Assembly (NCBI GenBank): GCA_029202545.1
Contig: CP119311.1
Span: 3,658,001-3,722,000 of the forward strand
Direction: 5' to 3'
Source: Candidatus Pseudobacter hemicellulosilyticus
GTDB lineage: Bacteria; Bacteroidota; Bacteroidia; Chitinophagales; Chitinophagaceae
DNA: 64,000 nt
Within the stretch, counting starts at the first letter, position 1, and each line of letters starts with the position of its first letter. The notes under the pieces are model-generated. The model was not told where the DNA came from and ran no database searches. It was given only the letters and a program-made list of their open reading frames with translations. The translations under genes were made by a program, and so were the position numbers. This document shows positions 18,200-25,774 of the stretch, piece after piece.

Positions 18200-18486
18200 C
18201 TTTGACTTAGATTGTAAGACCAAAATTCAGAAATGCCGTTTATTCTGGGAGGGGATTATCATGTTGAGAATTTGTACGCGGCAATTTTCCCATTATATAT
18301 TCAGTCTTCTGCAAATATTGCTCGGCAAGTCTATGATTTGCCAGACGGAACTAACTATAAATTACTCATCAAATAGCTGCGTCTTATAGTTCGGAATCAC
18401 AACCATTACAGAATGGCCGTGGTTTGTAAATTTATGATGGCACTAATAGTGAGAATGTCGATGTAGGTCCTTTCAATAGTAGTACG
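18200..18486 (+). pseudogene. Decayed AT-rich coding remnants in the immunity island
   Basis: This 287-base gap has no intact gene but reads like broken coding DNA. One frame is open from 18218 to a TAG at 18374 (about 52 codons, including P-F-I-L-G-G-D-Y-H-V-E-N-L). A second frame then carries S-Y-S-S-E-S-Q-P-L-Q-N-G-R-G-L, a TAA, and I-Y-D-G-T-N-S-E-N-V-D-V-G-P-F-N directly into the next gene's start. This fits a displaced Rhs toxin tip or immunity gene broken by frameshift and stop mutations. Confidence 0.45.
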
Positions 18487-18846
18487 ATGAAAGAAATATT
18501 GATATTATTGTTTTGTTGCGGGATAGTTAGCTGCAATCGTAGCTTTTTCGAAACAAAAGATAACAGGATAACTTTTAAAAAGCAGATGAAGGTTATCCAA
18601 GGTGCTGAAAGGGAAGGTTCAAGCGTACTGGTGGAGGAGTATAGAAACGCCCTATACTTTTTAAGTCTGGTAACAGGGATAGCTACTGACGCAGATTACA
18701 GCAGTACTTTTGGATATGGTAATAAAGAAGACTATCAGAGAAATATGCGCGATTGGAAAGATTGGTACAAAAGGAATAAGTATAGGATAACAGATAAATA
18801 TGTTGATAGTGTTTATAAACGAGTTGGTCTCAAGTACAAACTATAG
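18487..18846 (+). CDS. Small lipoprotein, orphan immunity candidate
   Basis: A 119-residue protein with a lipoprotein signal: hydrophobic N-terminus and a G-I-V-S-C lipobox, Cys near residue 16. The mature part is charged and helix-rich (D-W-K-D-W-Y-K-R-N-K). No family is recognised. It follows decayed coding sequence in the same frame, as expected for an immunity gene left behind when its toxin tip was replaced. AT-rich composition matches the rest of the island. Confidence 0.55.
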   Translation: MKEILILLFCCGIVSCNRSFFETKDNRITFKKQMKVIQGAEREGSSVLVEEYRNALYFLSLVTGIATDADYSSTFGYGNKEDYQRNMRDWKDWYKRNKYRITDKYVDSVYKRVGLKYKL

Positions 18847-18960
18847 GCAGAGGTCAGCGTATATAAAAGTGGACATTGTTAAAATAATGACATGATATAC
18901 TAAGGCCTTATGAAAGCACTACATTGTTACGGAGTTTTAGTTTGATAAATCCTAATATTT

Positions 18961-19467
18961 ATGTCTTTATATAATAATGCCCTGTTTCCTGAATATATTT
19001 TTAATAAAAGACTAAGTATATTATTTTTTGATTTTTATGCCTGTTTTTCGACGGAATTTATTTTGACCTTCAAAAAGTATCTTGAAAAAATAGGGATCAG
19101 TAAAATAATAATCAGGAATATTGAGCCTGAATTGTTGCAGTTTAATAGGACGATTGAAACAGCTGATCTGCCAGATAATTTTGAACAGGCGGTCAAATCC
19201 ATCATGAGTCAGAATTACATTGATTCAGAAGTGAGCTTGTATATGATGACAGAGCTATTTGAACTTACGGATTCGCTTACGAACGCTTCCTTTAGTTTGG
19301 TGCTCAACAGAGCTTATGATGTTGGAGTTTTCGGAACACTCAAAAATTCGTTTACCGAATTATTTGATGAATTTGAAATAAAAGATGTACGAAGTTATCT
19401 TTCTGCTTTACAAGGAGTTCATTATACGGATGCTTTGGATAACAAGCTAAAAGTGAATTATTCTTAG
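18961..19467 (+). CDS. Hypothetical protein, orphan immunity candidate
   Basis: A 168-residue cytosolic protein without signal peptide; Phe/Tyr- and acidic-rich, predicted mostly helical. I do not recognise a family. It lies between other small unrelated AT-rich genes downstream of the Rhs toxin, which is the usual setting of stored immunity genes. There is no visible Shine-Dalgarno sequence, which is normal in this phylum. The start is the first ATG after an in-frame stop. Confidence 0.5.
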   Translation: MSLYNNALFPEYIFNKRLSILFFDFYACFSTEFILTFKKYLEKIGISKIIIRNIEPELLQFNRTIETADLPDNFEQAVKSIMSQNYIDSEVSLYMMTELFELTDSLTNASFSLVLNRAYDVGVFGTLKNSFTELFDEFEIKDVRSYLSALQGVHYTDALDNKLKVNYS

Positions 19468-19526
19468 CCCCGGTTTGCTATAATCATTGGTTTACATTTA
19501 CAACGGCAACCTCTTACCGATAAAAT

Positions 19527-19811
19527 ATGATTATTTGGCTACAAAACTGGTTTTTACAACATTGTGACGGTGCATGGGAGCATGAGCATCAAATACAAAT
19601 TATGACTACTGATAATCCTGGATGGTCAGTAATAATAGACATTACAGATACTGAAGCTGAGGGTACAACCGTTCCCTATACACTCATTGAAAATGAAGAA
19701 GAGGATTGGATAGGTTTTTTATTCGATGGGATACAGTTTAGGGGTGGATGCAGTGTTCTTAATCTGGAGAAGTTAATTGAAAAATTTAAAGAGCGAATTG
19801 TTTCATTGTAG
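19527..19811 (+). CDS. Imm53-family immunity protein
   Basis: A 94-residue cytosolic protein matching the Imm53 pattern: W-L-Q-x-W-(F/Y) at the N-terminus, then C-D-G-x-W-E-H, I-x-I-x-T-x-D-N-P-G-W-S-V-x-I-D, an E-x-D-W-I segment and a final N-L-x-x-L-I-x-x-F helix. Imm53 proteins protect against toxin domains of polymorphic toxin systems. No matching toxin tip is intact nearby, so it is probably an orphan kept against rival strains. Confidence 0.8.
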   Translation: MIIWLQNWFLQHCDGAWEHEHQIQIMTTDNPGWSVIIDITDTEAEGTTVPYTLIENEEEDWIGFLFDGIQFRGGCSVLNLEKLIEKFKERIVSL

Positions 19812-19875
19812 CCTTTCGTACATAATCTTTACCTATTTCACCTACAATCGTTCTCTTTATTGTAATGCCAAAAAG

Positions 19876-19983
19876 ATGAAATTTGCCTCTTTAGTATTTT
19901 TTTCGATAGTAATTGTAGTCAATCGAAGTTGCAATTCGGAAAAGTTCCAGGAATTAATATACGGCAGTTCTTTTTATTTCTAA
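19876..19983 (+). pseudogene. Truncated lipoprotein-like gene
   Basis: 35 codons: M-K-F-A-S-L-V-F-F and a hydrophobic stretch ending in R-S-C-N-S, like a lipoprotein signal, then only about 15 residues before a TAA. It resembles the start of another small island lipoprotein cut short. It could be a very short real peptide, but truncation is more likely. Confidence 0.35.
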
Positions 19984-20019
19984 TACCCTACTGTTTTAGC
20001 TTTGGTGAAGCCTGGAAGT

Positions 20020-20535
20020 ATGCGGGTTCAAAATATACGTAATATGCTTAATGCTATTGTAGTTCAAGACTTCTTCAAAGAGCTATCAAAATCCGGTCAG
20101 TTTTCATCTTATGGGGGTAAATGCATTGATATTTTCTTTGAAAAGTATTGGGCAAACAGTTCGGCCGATATTATTGATTCTGCTATTAAAGTGGCGAATG
20201 AATTTTCAAGGCTTAACCAATACGCAGCTGATTTTGAAATAGGGATTTGTATTGAATTGCAGAGCGATTTCTCATACTTAAAGGGTGTTCCAAAGACGCT
20301 GCAGTATTTAGAGAAGGAGGTATTTATGCTTTCAATTCCAGATATTATTATATCTGAAACTAAGAAAGAAACCAAACTAAATCCACTATTTGAGCAATAT
20401 TTATCACCACTTCCTTTTAAGCTGAACGGATCGGATAAAAATATCAATTGTTTTTATCGTGAATACAGAATGCATGATGAGGAAGGGTTTGACTGGGAGG
20501 ACACTTATAGCAGAGAACTTCTTTTAATGATTTAA
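20020..20535 (+). CDS. Hypothetical protein at the end of the immunity island
   Basis: About 171 residues, cytosolic, acidic, no family recognised. The frame opens with TTG at 20002; ATG at 20020 and ATG at 20044 are the likely starts and I cannot decide between them. The mature sequence has a helical first half and a C-terminal part with aromatic and acidic residues (C-F-Y-R-E-Y-R-M-H-D-E-E-G-F-D-W). By position and composition it is another possible immunity gene. A strong terminator follows. Confidence 0.5.
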   Translation: MRVQNIRNMLNAIVVQDFFKELSKSGQFSSYGGKCIDIFFEKYWANSSADIIDSAIKVANEFSRLNQYAADFEIGICIELQSDFSYLKGVPKTLQYLEKEVFMLSIPDIIISETKKETKLNPLFEQYLSPLPFKLNGSDKNINCFYREYRMHDEEGFDWEDTYSRELLLMI

Positions 20536-20616
20536 TGAAGAAGACGGTAAGAGTTTCGTTTTATATTATTTGATCATTCGATGCCAGCACACATTTTGTA
20601 ACTGATCTGGCTCTGT

Positions 20617-20656
20617 AAAAGCAATACGGCCTGCATCAGCAGGCCGTATTGCTTTT
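20617..20656. terminator. Bidirectional hairpin terminator
   Basis: A perfect 18-bp stem (arms 20617-20634 and 20639-20656) with a 4-base loop. The outer four pairs are A-T, giving a short T run on both strands. It separates the plus-strand immunity island from the convergent Rnk-like gene. Confidence 0.85.
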
Positions 20657-20694
20657 ATGACGGCTGACCCAAAGGGCCGGCTTTTTTGCGCCAA

Positions 20695-21081
20695 TTACGC
20701 CTGATTGATCACTTCCAGTATCCGGAAGCGCTTCAGTCCCGCCGGCACCTGCCACATCACTTCCTCGCCCTGGCGGAAACCGATCAGGGCAGTTCCCATA
20801 GGCGTTAATACAGAGACCTTCTGCTGCCGCATATCTGCAAATTCAGGCATGACAATGGTGAACGCTTTTGTCTTCCCGCTGTCCTCATCCATAATAGTAA
20901 CCTTTGAGTTCAGCCGGACGGCATGCATTGGAAAGGCTTCTTTCTTCACAATGACCGCTCGGTGCAGCTCGTGCGACAGCGACATTTCATTGCTGGCGCC
21001 ATTCATTTTATCGATATAGGGTTTCAGCAGGTTATAGTCCTCCTGTGTAATAATGACGGGGTTTTGTTCATTGATGGTCAT
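20695..21081 (-). CDS. GreA/GreB C-terminal-domain protein, Rnk-like
   Basis: A 128-residue cytosolic protein. A short helical N-terminus of about 45 residues, much shorter than the GreA coiled coil, is followed by the GreA/B C-terminal FKBP-like domain: V-R-L-N-S-K-V-x-I-x-D-x-D-S-G, then V-S-V-L-T-P-M-G-T-A-L-I-G and W-x-V-P-A-G. This is the architecture of Rnk (regulator of nucleoside diphosphate kinase), which binds RNA polymerase. It stands alone, with its 3' end facing the hairpin terminator. Confidence 0.85.
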   Translation of the reverse strand: MTINEQNPVIITQEDYNLLKPYIDKMNGASNEMSLSHELHRAVIVKKEAFPMHAVRLNSKVTIMDEDSGKTKAFTIVMPEFADMRQQKVSVLTPMGTALIGFRQGEEVMWQVPAGLKRFRILEVINQA

Positions 21082-21536
21082 GATACAACATTTTAGAAAG
21101 GTTTTATAAAAAATGACAGGCTATCCGATGGATAGCAGCATGCAGGGAAATAAAAAGATGGTAAGTCAGTACCAGGCTGGTCCCCGGTACGCAAAATGGT
21201 TAGTGAACCGGGGTATACTTACTGAAGTCCTTAAAGCAGGAAATAGTGTACAGCTTTCGGCTGCCGTGGCATACTACGGGAGAAACAACAGGTATAGCCA
21301 CAGCACGGCGGCCAGTGCGGAATGCACAGGTCGTAGTGGGAGAACTGGTGGCTATTGCGGTAGTCATGCGGCAAATTTACGGATTATTGCCGGAGAAAGG
21401 GCGGCCTGCAAGCTTTGGGTGCTGTCAATTAATACCGCTAATCCATTTTTTCCGCAGCTAACGGGCTTTTACAGCGACAGAAATAATTGATTTTTAATGC
21501 TAATAAATTTAGTATATTTGTGCTAAATCCTTACGC
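21082..21536. other. Intergenic region upstream of the rSAM gene
   Basis: 455 bases. Two overlapping plus-strand frames are open here (125 codons from 21113, 71 from 21246). Neither has recognisable domains, and the longer one has an irregular, Ser/Gly/Arg-rich composition typical of chance. I treat the region as non-coding or decayed. It contains the rSAM promoter at its right end. Confidence 0.4.
21487..21520 (+). promoter_or_regulatory. Promoter of the rSAM/DUF4130 operon
   Basis: TATATTTG at 21513-21520 is an exact TAnnTTTG -7 box, 16 bases before the ATG at 21537. TTG at 21487-21489 is a rough -33 candidate with a 23-base spacer, so the -33 is weak. The surroundings are AT-rich. The leader would be very short. 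Confidence 0.45.
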
Positions 21537-22790
21537 ATGAATGAACGGATCCGTGAGAAGCTCTCCATCCTGGCCGATGCCGCCAAGTATGATGTGAGCT
21601 GTTCTTCCAGTGGCAGTAAGCGAAAGAATGATAACAAGGGATTGGGTGATTGTGGAGCAGGGATCTGCCATACCTACACAGAAGATGGCCGCTGCGTATC
21701 CCTGCTGAAGATCCTGCTCACCAATTTCTGCATTTACGATTGCGCCTACTGTGTTACCCGCAAAAGCAATGATATCAAAAGGGCCGCTTTCACCGTAGAG
21801 GAAGTGGTTGACCTGACCATCAATTTTTACCGCCGCAATTATATTGAAGGACTGTTCATCAGTTCCGGCATTTTTAAAGATGCGGATTATACCATGGAGC
21901 GACTGGTCCGCATCGCAAAAAAACTTCGTACAGAACATAAGTTTAACGGGTATATCCATATCAAATCCATTCCCGGCGCCAGTGAAGAGCTGATCCATGA
22001 AGCCGGTCTCTATGCAGACCGCCTCAGCATGAACATTGAAGTACCTACAGACAATGGACTCAAACTGGTAGCGCCAGATAAGAAAAGGGAAGACATGACC
22101 CGCCCTATGCAGCAGGTGACACAGGAGATCATCCGGTACAAAGATGAAAAAAAGCATATCCGCAGCACCCCCAATTTTGTTCCTGCCGGCCAGAGCACGC
22201 AAATGATCATCGGCGCCACAGGTGAGTCCGACAAAGAGATCATGACCACGGCCACTACTTATTACCAGGCCTATAAGCTGAAGCGGGTCTATTATTCCGG
22301 TTATGTGCCCATCAGTAATGACAGCCGGCTCCCGGCCATCGGCAGCGGCGTTCCCCTGTTAAGGGAGAACCGCCTTTACCAGGCCGACTGGCTCCTGCGC
22401 TTTTATGGCTACCAGGTGCAGGAACTGTTGAATGACGCCAATCCTTTCCTGGATACCGATATTGATCCCAAACTCAGCTGGGCCCTGCGTAATATGGACC
22501 AGTTTCCCATAGATATCAACCAGGCCGACAAACACCTGATCCTGCGTGTACCGGGCATCGGCCTGCAATCCACAGAGAAGATCCTGATGGGCCGGCGCTT
22601 TGGAGGGCTCGGATTGGAGCATCTCCGGAAAATGGGGGTTGCCACTAACCGGGCCAGCTATTTTATCACCTGCAATGGTCACCACTCCACCCGCGACCTG
22701 GCCGAAACCCGCATCAAACAATTTATCCTCCGTTCCAGCCAAAGTAAATACCTGGCCAATCCCGTACAGCAAATGAGCCTTTTTGCATGA
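21537..22790 (+). CDS. Putative DNA modification/repair radical SAM protein (TIGR03916 type)
   Basis: A 417-residue cytosolic radical SAM enzyme. The [4Fe-4S] motif is C-x3-C-x2-C at Cys65, Cys69 and Cys72. Further cysteines at 22, 39, 44 and 53 precede it and could bind a second cluster. After the rSAM barrel there is a helix-hairpin-helix region (L-R-V-P-G-I-G-L-Q-S), a DNA-binding element, and a PCNA-box-like M-S-L-F at the C-terminus. The family is always found next to TIGR03915/DUF4130 proteins, as here, where the stop overlaps the next start by 4 bases. The reaction is unknown; a role in DNA base repair or modification is assumed from these linkages. Confidence 0.85.
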   Translation: MNERIREKLSILADAAKYDVSCSSSGSKRKNDNKGLGDCGAGICHTYTEDGRCVSLLKILLTNFCIYDCAYCVTRKSNDIKRAAFTVEEVVDLTINFYRRNYIEGLFISSGIFKDADYTMERLVRIAKKLRTEHKFNGYIHIKSIPGASEELIHEAGLYADRLSMNIEVPTDNGLKLVAPDKKREDMTRPMQQVTQEIIRYKDEKKHIRSTPNFVPAGQSTQMIIGATGESDKEIMTTATTYYQAYKLKRVYYSGYVPISNDSRLPAIGSGVPLLRENRLYQADWLLRFYGYQVQELLNDANPFLDTDIDPKLSWALRNMDQFPIDINQADKHLILRVPGIGLQSTEKILMGRRFGGLGLEHLRKMGVATNRASYFITCNGHHSTRDLAETRIKQFILRSSQSKYLANPVQQMSLFA

Positions 22791-23554
22791 TCCATTTTTG
22801 CTATGATAGAACGCTGGAAGGTTTCCTGACTGCCGTGTTTGAAGTGTATGAGCACAAGGCCGTCGATAGCCGGATCTGTGCCGCCGAAAATTTTACGGAA
22901 GGATTATTCGGCTATTCCATACAGGTAGTAACGGACAGGGCCAAAGCGGCCCGCGTATGGAAAGGATTGCAGCAGCGGCTCACAGCAAAAGGACTGGACT
23001 ACCTTGCCTGCGCTTCGCTGAGTGAGCTGCCTGCGGCAGAAGATACCATGCTGGCCTTTATCCGGCATGTGTTTGCACAAACGCAAAACGTAGAGGATGA
23101 TTTCTCGCACCCGGCCGTACTGGACATCACCCGCATCCATAAGATGGTGCGGCGGGAACGGCACCGCATGAAGGCTTTTGTTCGTTTCCAGGCTACCAAA
23201 GACGGACTTTTCTATGCGGGTATAGAACCGGACTTCAACGTGCTGCCCCTGATCCGACAGCATTTCCAGCGGCGCTATGCAGACCAGCGCTGGATCATCT
23301 ATGACCTGAAAAGGAAATACGGCCTGTATTACGATCTGCAAACTGTCAACACCATTGAACTGGATTTCGCCCCTGAAACACAGGCCGGAAAGGATATTTC
23401 TATTGCCTTTGATGACCGGGAAGAACTGTTCCAGCAACTGTGGAAGGACTACTTCGCCAGTGTCAATATTGCCTCGCGGAAGAATATGGTGCTGCACCTG
23501 CGCCATGTCCCCAAACGCTACTGGAAATGGTTACCGGAGAAAAAGTTACCTTAG
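22787..23554 (+). CDS. DUF4130 / TIGR03915 putative DNA metabolism protein
   Basis: A 255-residue cytosolic protein, translationally coupled to the rSAM gene. Family marks are the N-terminal Y-D-x-T-x-x-G-F-L segment, central H-K-M-V-R-R-E-R-H-R-M-K-A-F-V-R-F, Y-A-x-I-E-P-D-x-N-V-L, and the C-terminal R-K-N-x-x-L-H-x-R-H-V-P-K-R-Y-W-K-x-L. In many bacteria this domain is fused to a uracil-DNA glycosylase domain. Here the protein ends at the usual domain boundary, so no glycosylase is attached. It probably forms a two-component DNA repair or modification system with the rSAM enzyme. Confidence 0.85.
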   Translation: MIHFCYDRTLEGFLTAVFEVYEHKAVDSRICAAENFTEGLFGYSIQVVTDRAKAARVWKGLQQRLTAKGLDYLACASLSELPAAEDTMLAFIRHVFAQTQNVEDDFSHPAVLDITRIHKMVRRERHRMKAFVRFQATKDGLFYAGIEPDFNVLPLIRQHFQRRYADQRWIIYDLKRKYGLYYDLQTVNTIELDFAPETQAGKDISIAFDDREELFQQLWKDYFASVNIASRKNMVLHLRHVPKRYWKWLPEKKLP

Positions 23555-23585
23555 CCTGCCTATTCGTCATCAAATCCTGTTCATA

Positions 23586-24191
23586 TTGGAGCTGTCCCAA
23601 CCTGAAAACAATTTGCTGCAACAGATCGCTGCGGGCGACCAGGCCGCTTTTGCCCTGCTCTTTGATCAGCACCATGCGCGGACCCACCAGATCGCCTATG
23701 CTATCACCCGTTCTGAAGCAGCAGCGGAAGAACTGGTGCAGGATATCTTCCTGAAATTATGGCTGCGCCGGGCTGAACTGCAGCAGGTGCAGGACTTTGA
23801 CGCCTATCTTTTTATTGTTACCCGCAATGAATCCCTGACTGCCCTGAAGCGCATGCTGCGCCGGAGGGAACAACTGCGCTCGCTGCTGCTGTCCGGTGAA
23901 ACGCTGGACAATAGCGCGGACGGCAGGATACTGGAAAAGGATTTTGAACGCTTCCTGGAAGCCGCTATCCGCAAGCTGCCTGCACAGCAGCAGCAGGTCT
24001 ACCGCCTTAGCCGGGAAAAAGGACTTAGTCGCGACGAGATAGCAGACCTGTTATCACTTTCCCCCAATACAGTAAAAACGCATTTGTCGCAGGCCCTGAA
24101 AAGCGTTCGTGCCTATTGCGTAGCCAATATTGATTCGCCGGCCATGCTGGTGATCCTCCTTTCTGTTACAGCGGAACGCGGCGCCTGCTGA
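23586..24191 (+). CDS. ECF RNA polymerase sigma factor (locus A)
   Basis: About 202 residues. Region 2 is visible (F-x-x-L-F-D-Q-H-H through A-E-E-L-V-Q-D-I-F-L-K-L-W) and region 4 (L-P-A-Q-Q-Q-Q-V-Y-R-L-S-R-E-K-G-L-S-R-D-E-I-A then N-T-V-K-T-H-L). The frame continues upstream into the preceding gene without ATG near the domain start. TTG at 23586 gives M-E-L-S-Q-P-E-N-N-L-L, the expected beginning, so I use it. It is followed by FecR, SusC, SusD and a thioredoxin-like gene and should direct transcription of that set when released by FecR. Confidence 0.85.
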   Translation: MELSQPENNLLQQIAAGDQAAFALLFDQHHARTHQIAYAITRSEAAAEELVQDIFLKLWLRRAELQQVQDFDAYLFIVTRNESLTALKRMLRRREQLRSLLLSGETLDNSADGRILEKDFERFLEAAIRKLPAQQQQVYRLSREKGLSRDEIADLLSLSPNTVKTHLSQALKSVRAYCVANIDSPAMLVILLSVTAERGAC

Positions 24192-24425
24192 GGATGCTAT
24201 TGTCCCGTTACAACTGATCAGGATATCAGGGTCGCGGTAGAGTGCCCGGCTGCTGAGAAATCTATAGTCCCCTTTCAACGCTCGGTCTCATCCGTTATAA
24301 GCCAATACTGGCTAACGATCATTTCATAGTCAACCGACCCCAGCCTTCCTGCAGGAAAATATCTTTTTTAAAAAAATCCTGTCCCGGCTCACCCCAAATC
24401 CTTCCGGCGATAGTCTTTAGTATAT

Positions 24426-25607
24426 ATGCCTGTACAAAGACTGACCTGGTTATTCCAGCAATACATTGCTCAGCAGAGCAGTCCTGCCGAGGAAGCCGAG
24501 TTGCTGACCCTGCTCAGCAATCCGGTTTTGGACGAACCTGCAAAGGAGCTGATAGGACGGCTGATCCGTACGTTGCCAGAAGAAGACCTCACCGCAAAGC
24601 CTTATACGGCAGAAATGCTGACCGCCATCTTTGCCGCCGGCGAATCCGGCAGTGAAGCCGACAGACAATCCGGCAGACAACCCGCTACCCTCCGTTCGCT
24701 ATTGTTCCGCAGGCGCTGGTGGGCGGCGGCAGCCGTACTGGTACTGCTCAGCATTGGCTATTTGCTGTTGCCCAACCGGCCATCGCCTGTGGGGGAAATA
24801 CCGCAGGCATCGGTCATTGAGCCGGGCAGGGAAGGGGCGGTGCTGCAACTGGCCGATGGCTCCCGTATCCTGCTGGACAGCGCCGGTAACGGCCTCCTGG
24901 CCACAGAAGGTGGCAGCCGGGTGATGCTGGATAAAGGACAACTCCGGTATGAAGCTGCAGCAGCGCCTGGCGGCACTGCTGCTTTTAATACAATGAGTAC
25001 GCCCAAAGGCCGGCAGTTCCGGCTCAGCCTGCCGGATGGCAGCCAGGTATGGCTCAATGCTGCCAGCAGTATCCGCTATCCTGCCGCTTTCAGTGGCAGT
25101 GAGCGGTTGGTGCAGGTAACAGGGGAAGCCTATTTCGAGATAACACCCAATGCCCGCCATCCTTTCAAAGTCCAGGGACCCGATGGACTGGAACTGAAAG
25201 TGCTGGGCACGCAATTCAATATCAATACCTATGCAGATGAACCCGCAGCTACGGCCACTTTACTGGCAGGCAGCCTGCAGGTAAGTGCAGGGCGGCAGTC
25301 AGTAGTCCTGCATCCCGGCCAGCAGGCCGTAGCGGCCGGCCAGCTCAGCGTGACTGAACCGGTCAACGTTCAGCAGGTGGCAGGCTGGCGTCACGGGTTT
25401 TTCCTGTTTGATGGGGCCAACCTGCCCCTTTTCCTGCGGCAGCTGTCGCGCTGGTATGATGTGGACGTGATCTATAAGGGCAAAACACCGGAGAAGACAT
25501 TCCGCGGTAAACTGGGCCGCAACCTGGAATTTGCAGAAATACTGGAAACGCTCCGGTTCTTCCGGATCAATTATACACTGCAGGGCAAGACCCTGATCAT
25601 TGAGTAA
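24426..25607 (+). CDS. FecR-family anti-sigma factor (locus A)
   Basis: A 393-residue inner-membrane regulator. The cytoplasmic N-terminal ~95 residues should hold the sigma factor. One TM segment (W-W-A-A-A-A-V-L-V-L-L) lies near 98-115. The periplasmic part holds the FecR domain (T-P-K-G-R-Q-F-R-L-S-L-P-D-G-S-x-V-W-L-N-A-A-S; G-E-A-Y-F-E) and a C-terminal DUF4974 secretin-like domain that would meet the STN domain of SusC. The central ~260 bases (about 24822-25081) are very similar to the FecR gene of locus B, far above the similarity of the flanks. A 234-base gap separates it from the sigma gene, and I see nothing specific in that gap. Confidence 0.88.
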   Translation: MPVQRLTWLFQQYIAQQSSPAEEAELLTLLSNPVLDEPAKELIGRLIRTLPEEDLTAKPYTAEMLTAIFAAGESGSEADRQSGRQPATLRSLLFRRRWWAAAAVLVLLSIGYLLLPNRPSPVGEIPQASVIEPGREGAVLQLADGSRILLDSAGNGLLATEGGSRVMLDKGQLRYEAAAAPGGTAAFNTMSTPKGRQFRLSLPDGSQVWLNAASSIRYPAAFSGSERLVQVTGEAYFEITPNARHPFKVQGPDGLELKVLGTQFNINTYADEPAATATLLAGSLQVSAGRQSVVLHPGQQAVAAGQLSVTEPVNVQQVAGWRHGFFLFDGANLPLFLRQLSRWYDVDVIYKGKTPEKTFRGKLGRNLEFAEILETLRFFRINYTLQGKTLIIE

Positions 25608-25671
25608 ACCATCCTCAAAAACATATTGCAATGAGTCCCTGAACAGTCAAAGGGACAGCCTGTAAAAAGAA

Positions 25672-25760
25672 CCGGAAGTGGGCAAACACTTCCGGCGATG
25701 GATCGGGCTGACCCAAAACAATTTTTTGCTGACGCGCAAACTGCTTTTTTCATCAACCCA
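25672..25760 (+). promoter_or_regulatory. SusC leader element, locus A (hairpin plus conserved blocks)
   Basis: A perfect 9-bp hairpin (arms 25672-25680 and 25687-25695, loop GGCAAA) is followed by GGGCTGACCC, AAACAATTTTTT and a block ending ATCAACCCA at 25760, 14 bases before the SusC start. The same order and spacing occur before the SusC gene of locus B. There is no U-run after the hairpin, so it is not a standard terminator; an RNA processing, stability or regulatory role is possible. Confidence 0.55.
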
Positions 25761-25774
25761 ACCAGTACAAAAGT

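Noticed and set aside
21113..21490. 125-codon plus-strand frame upstream of the rSAM gene
   Set aside because: No domain, irregular composition, overlaps another open frame; kept only as part of the intergenic description.
23355..23585. Upstream extension of the locus A sigma factor into the DUF4130 gene
   Set aside because: The extra 77 codons are an alternative frame of DUF4130; the sigma domain begins after TTG 23586.
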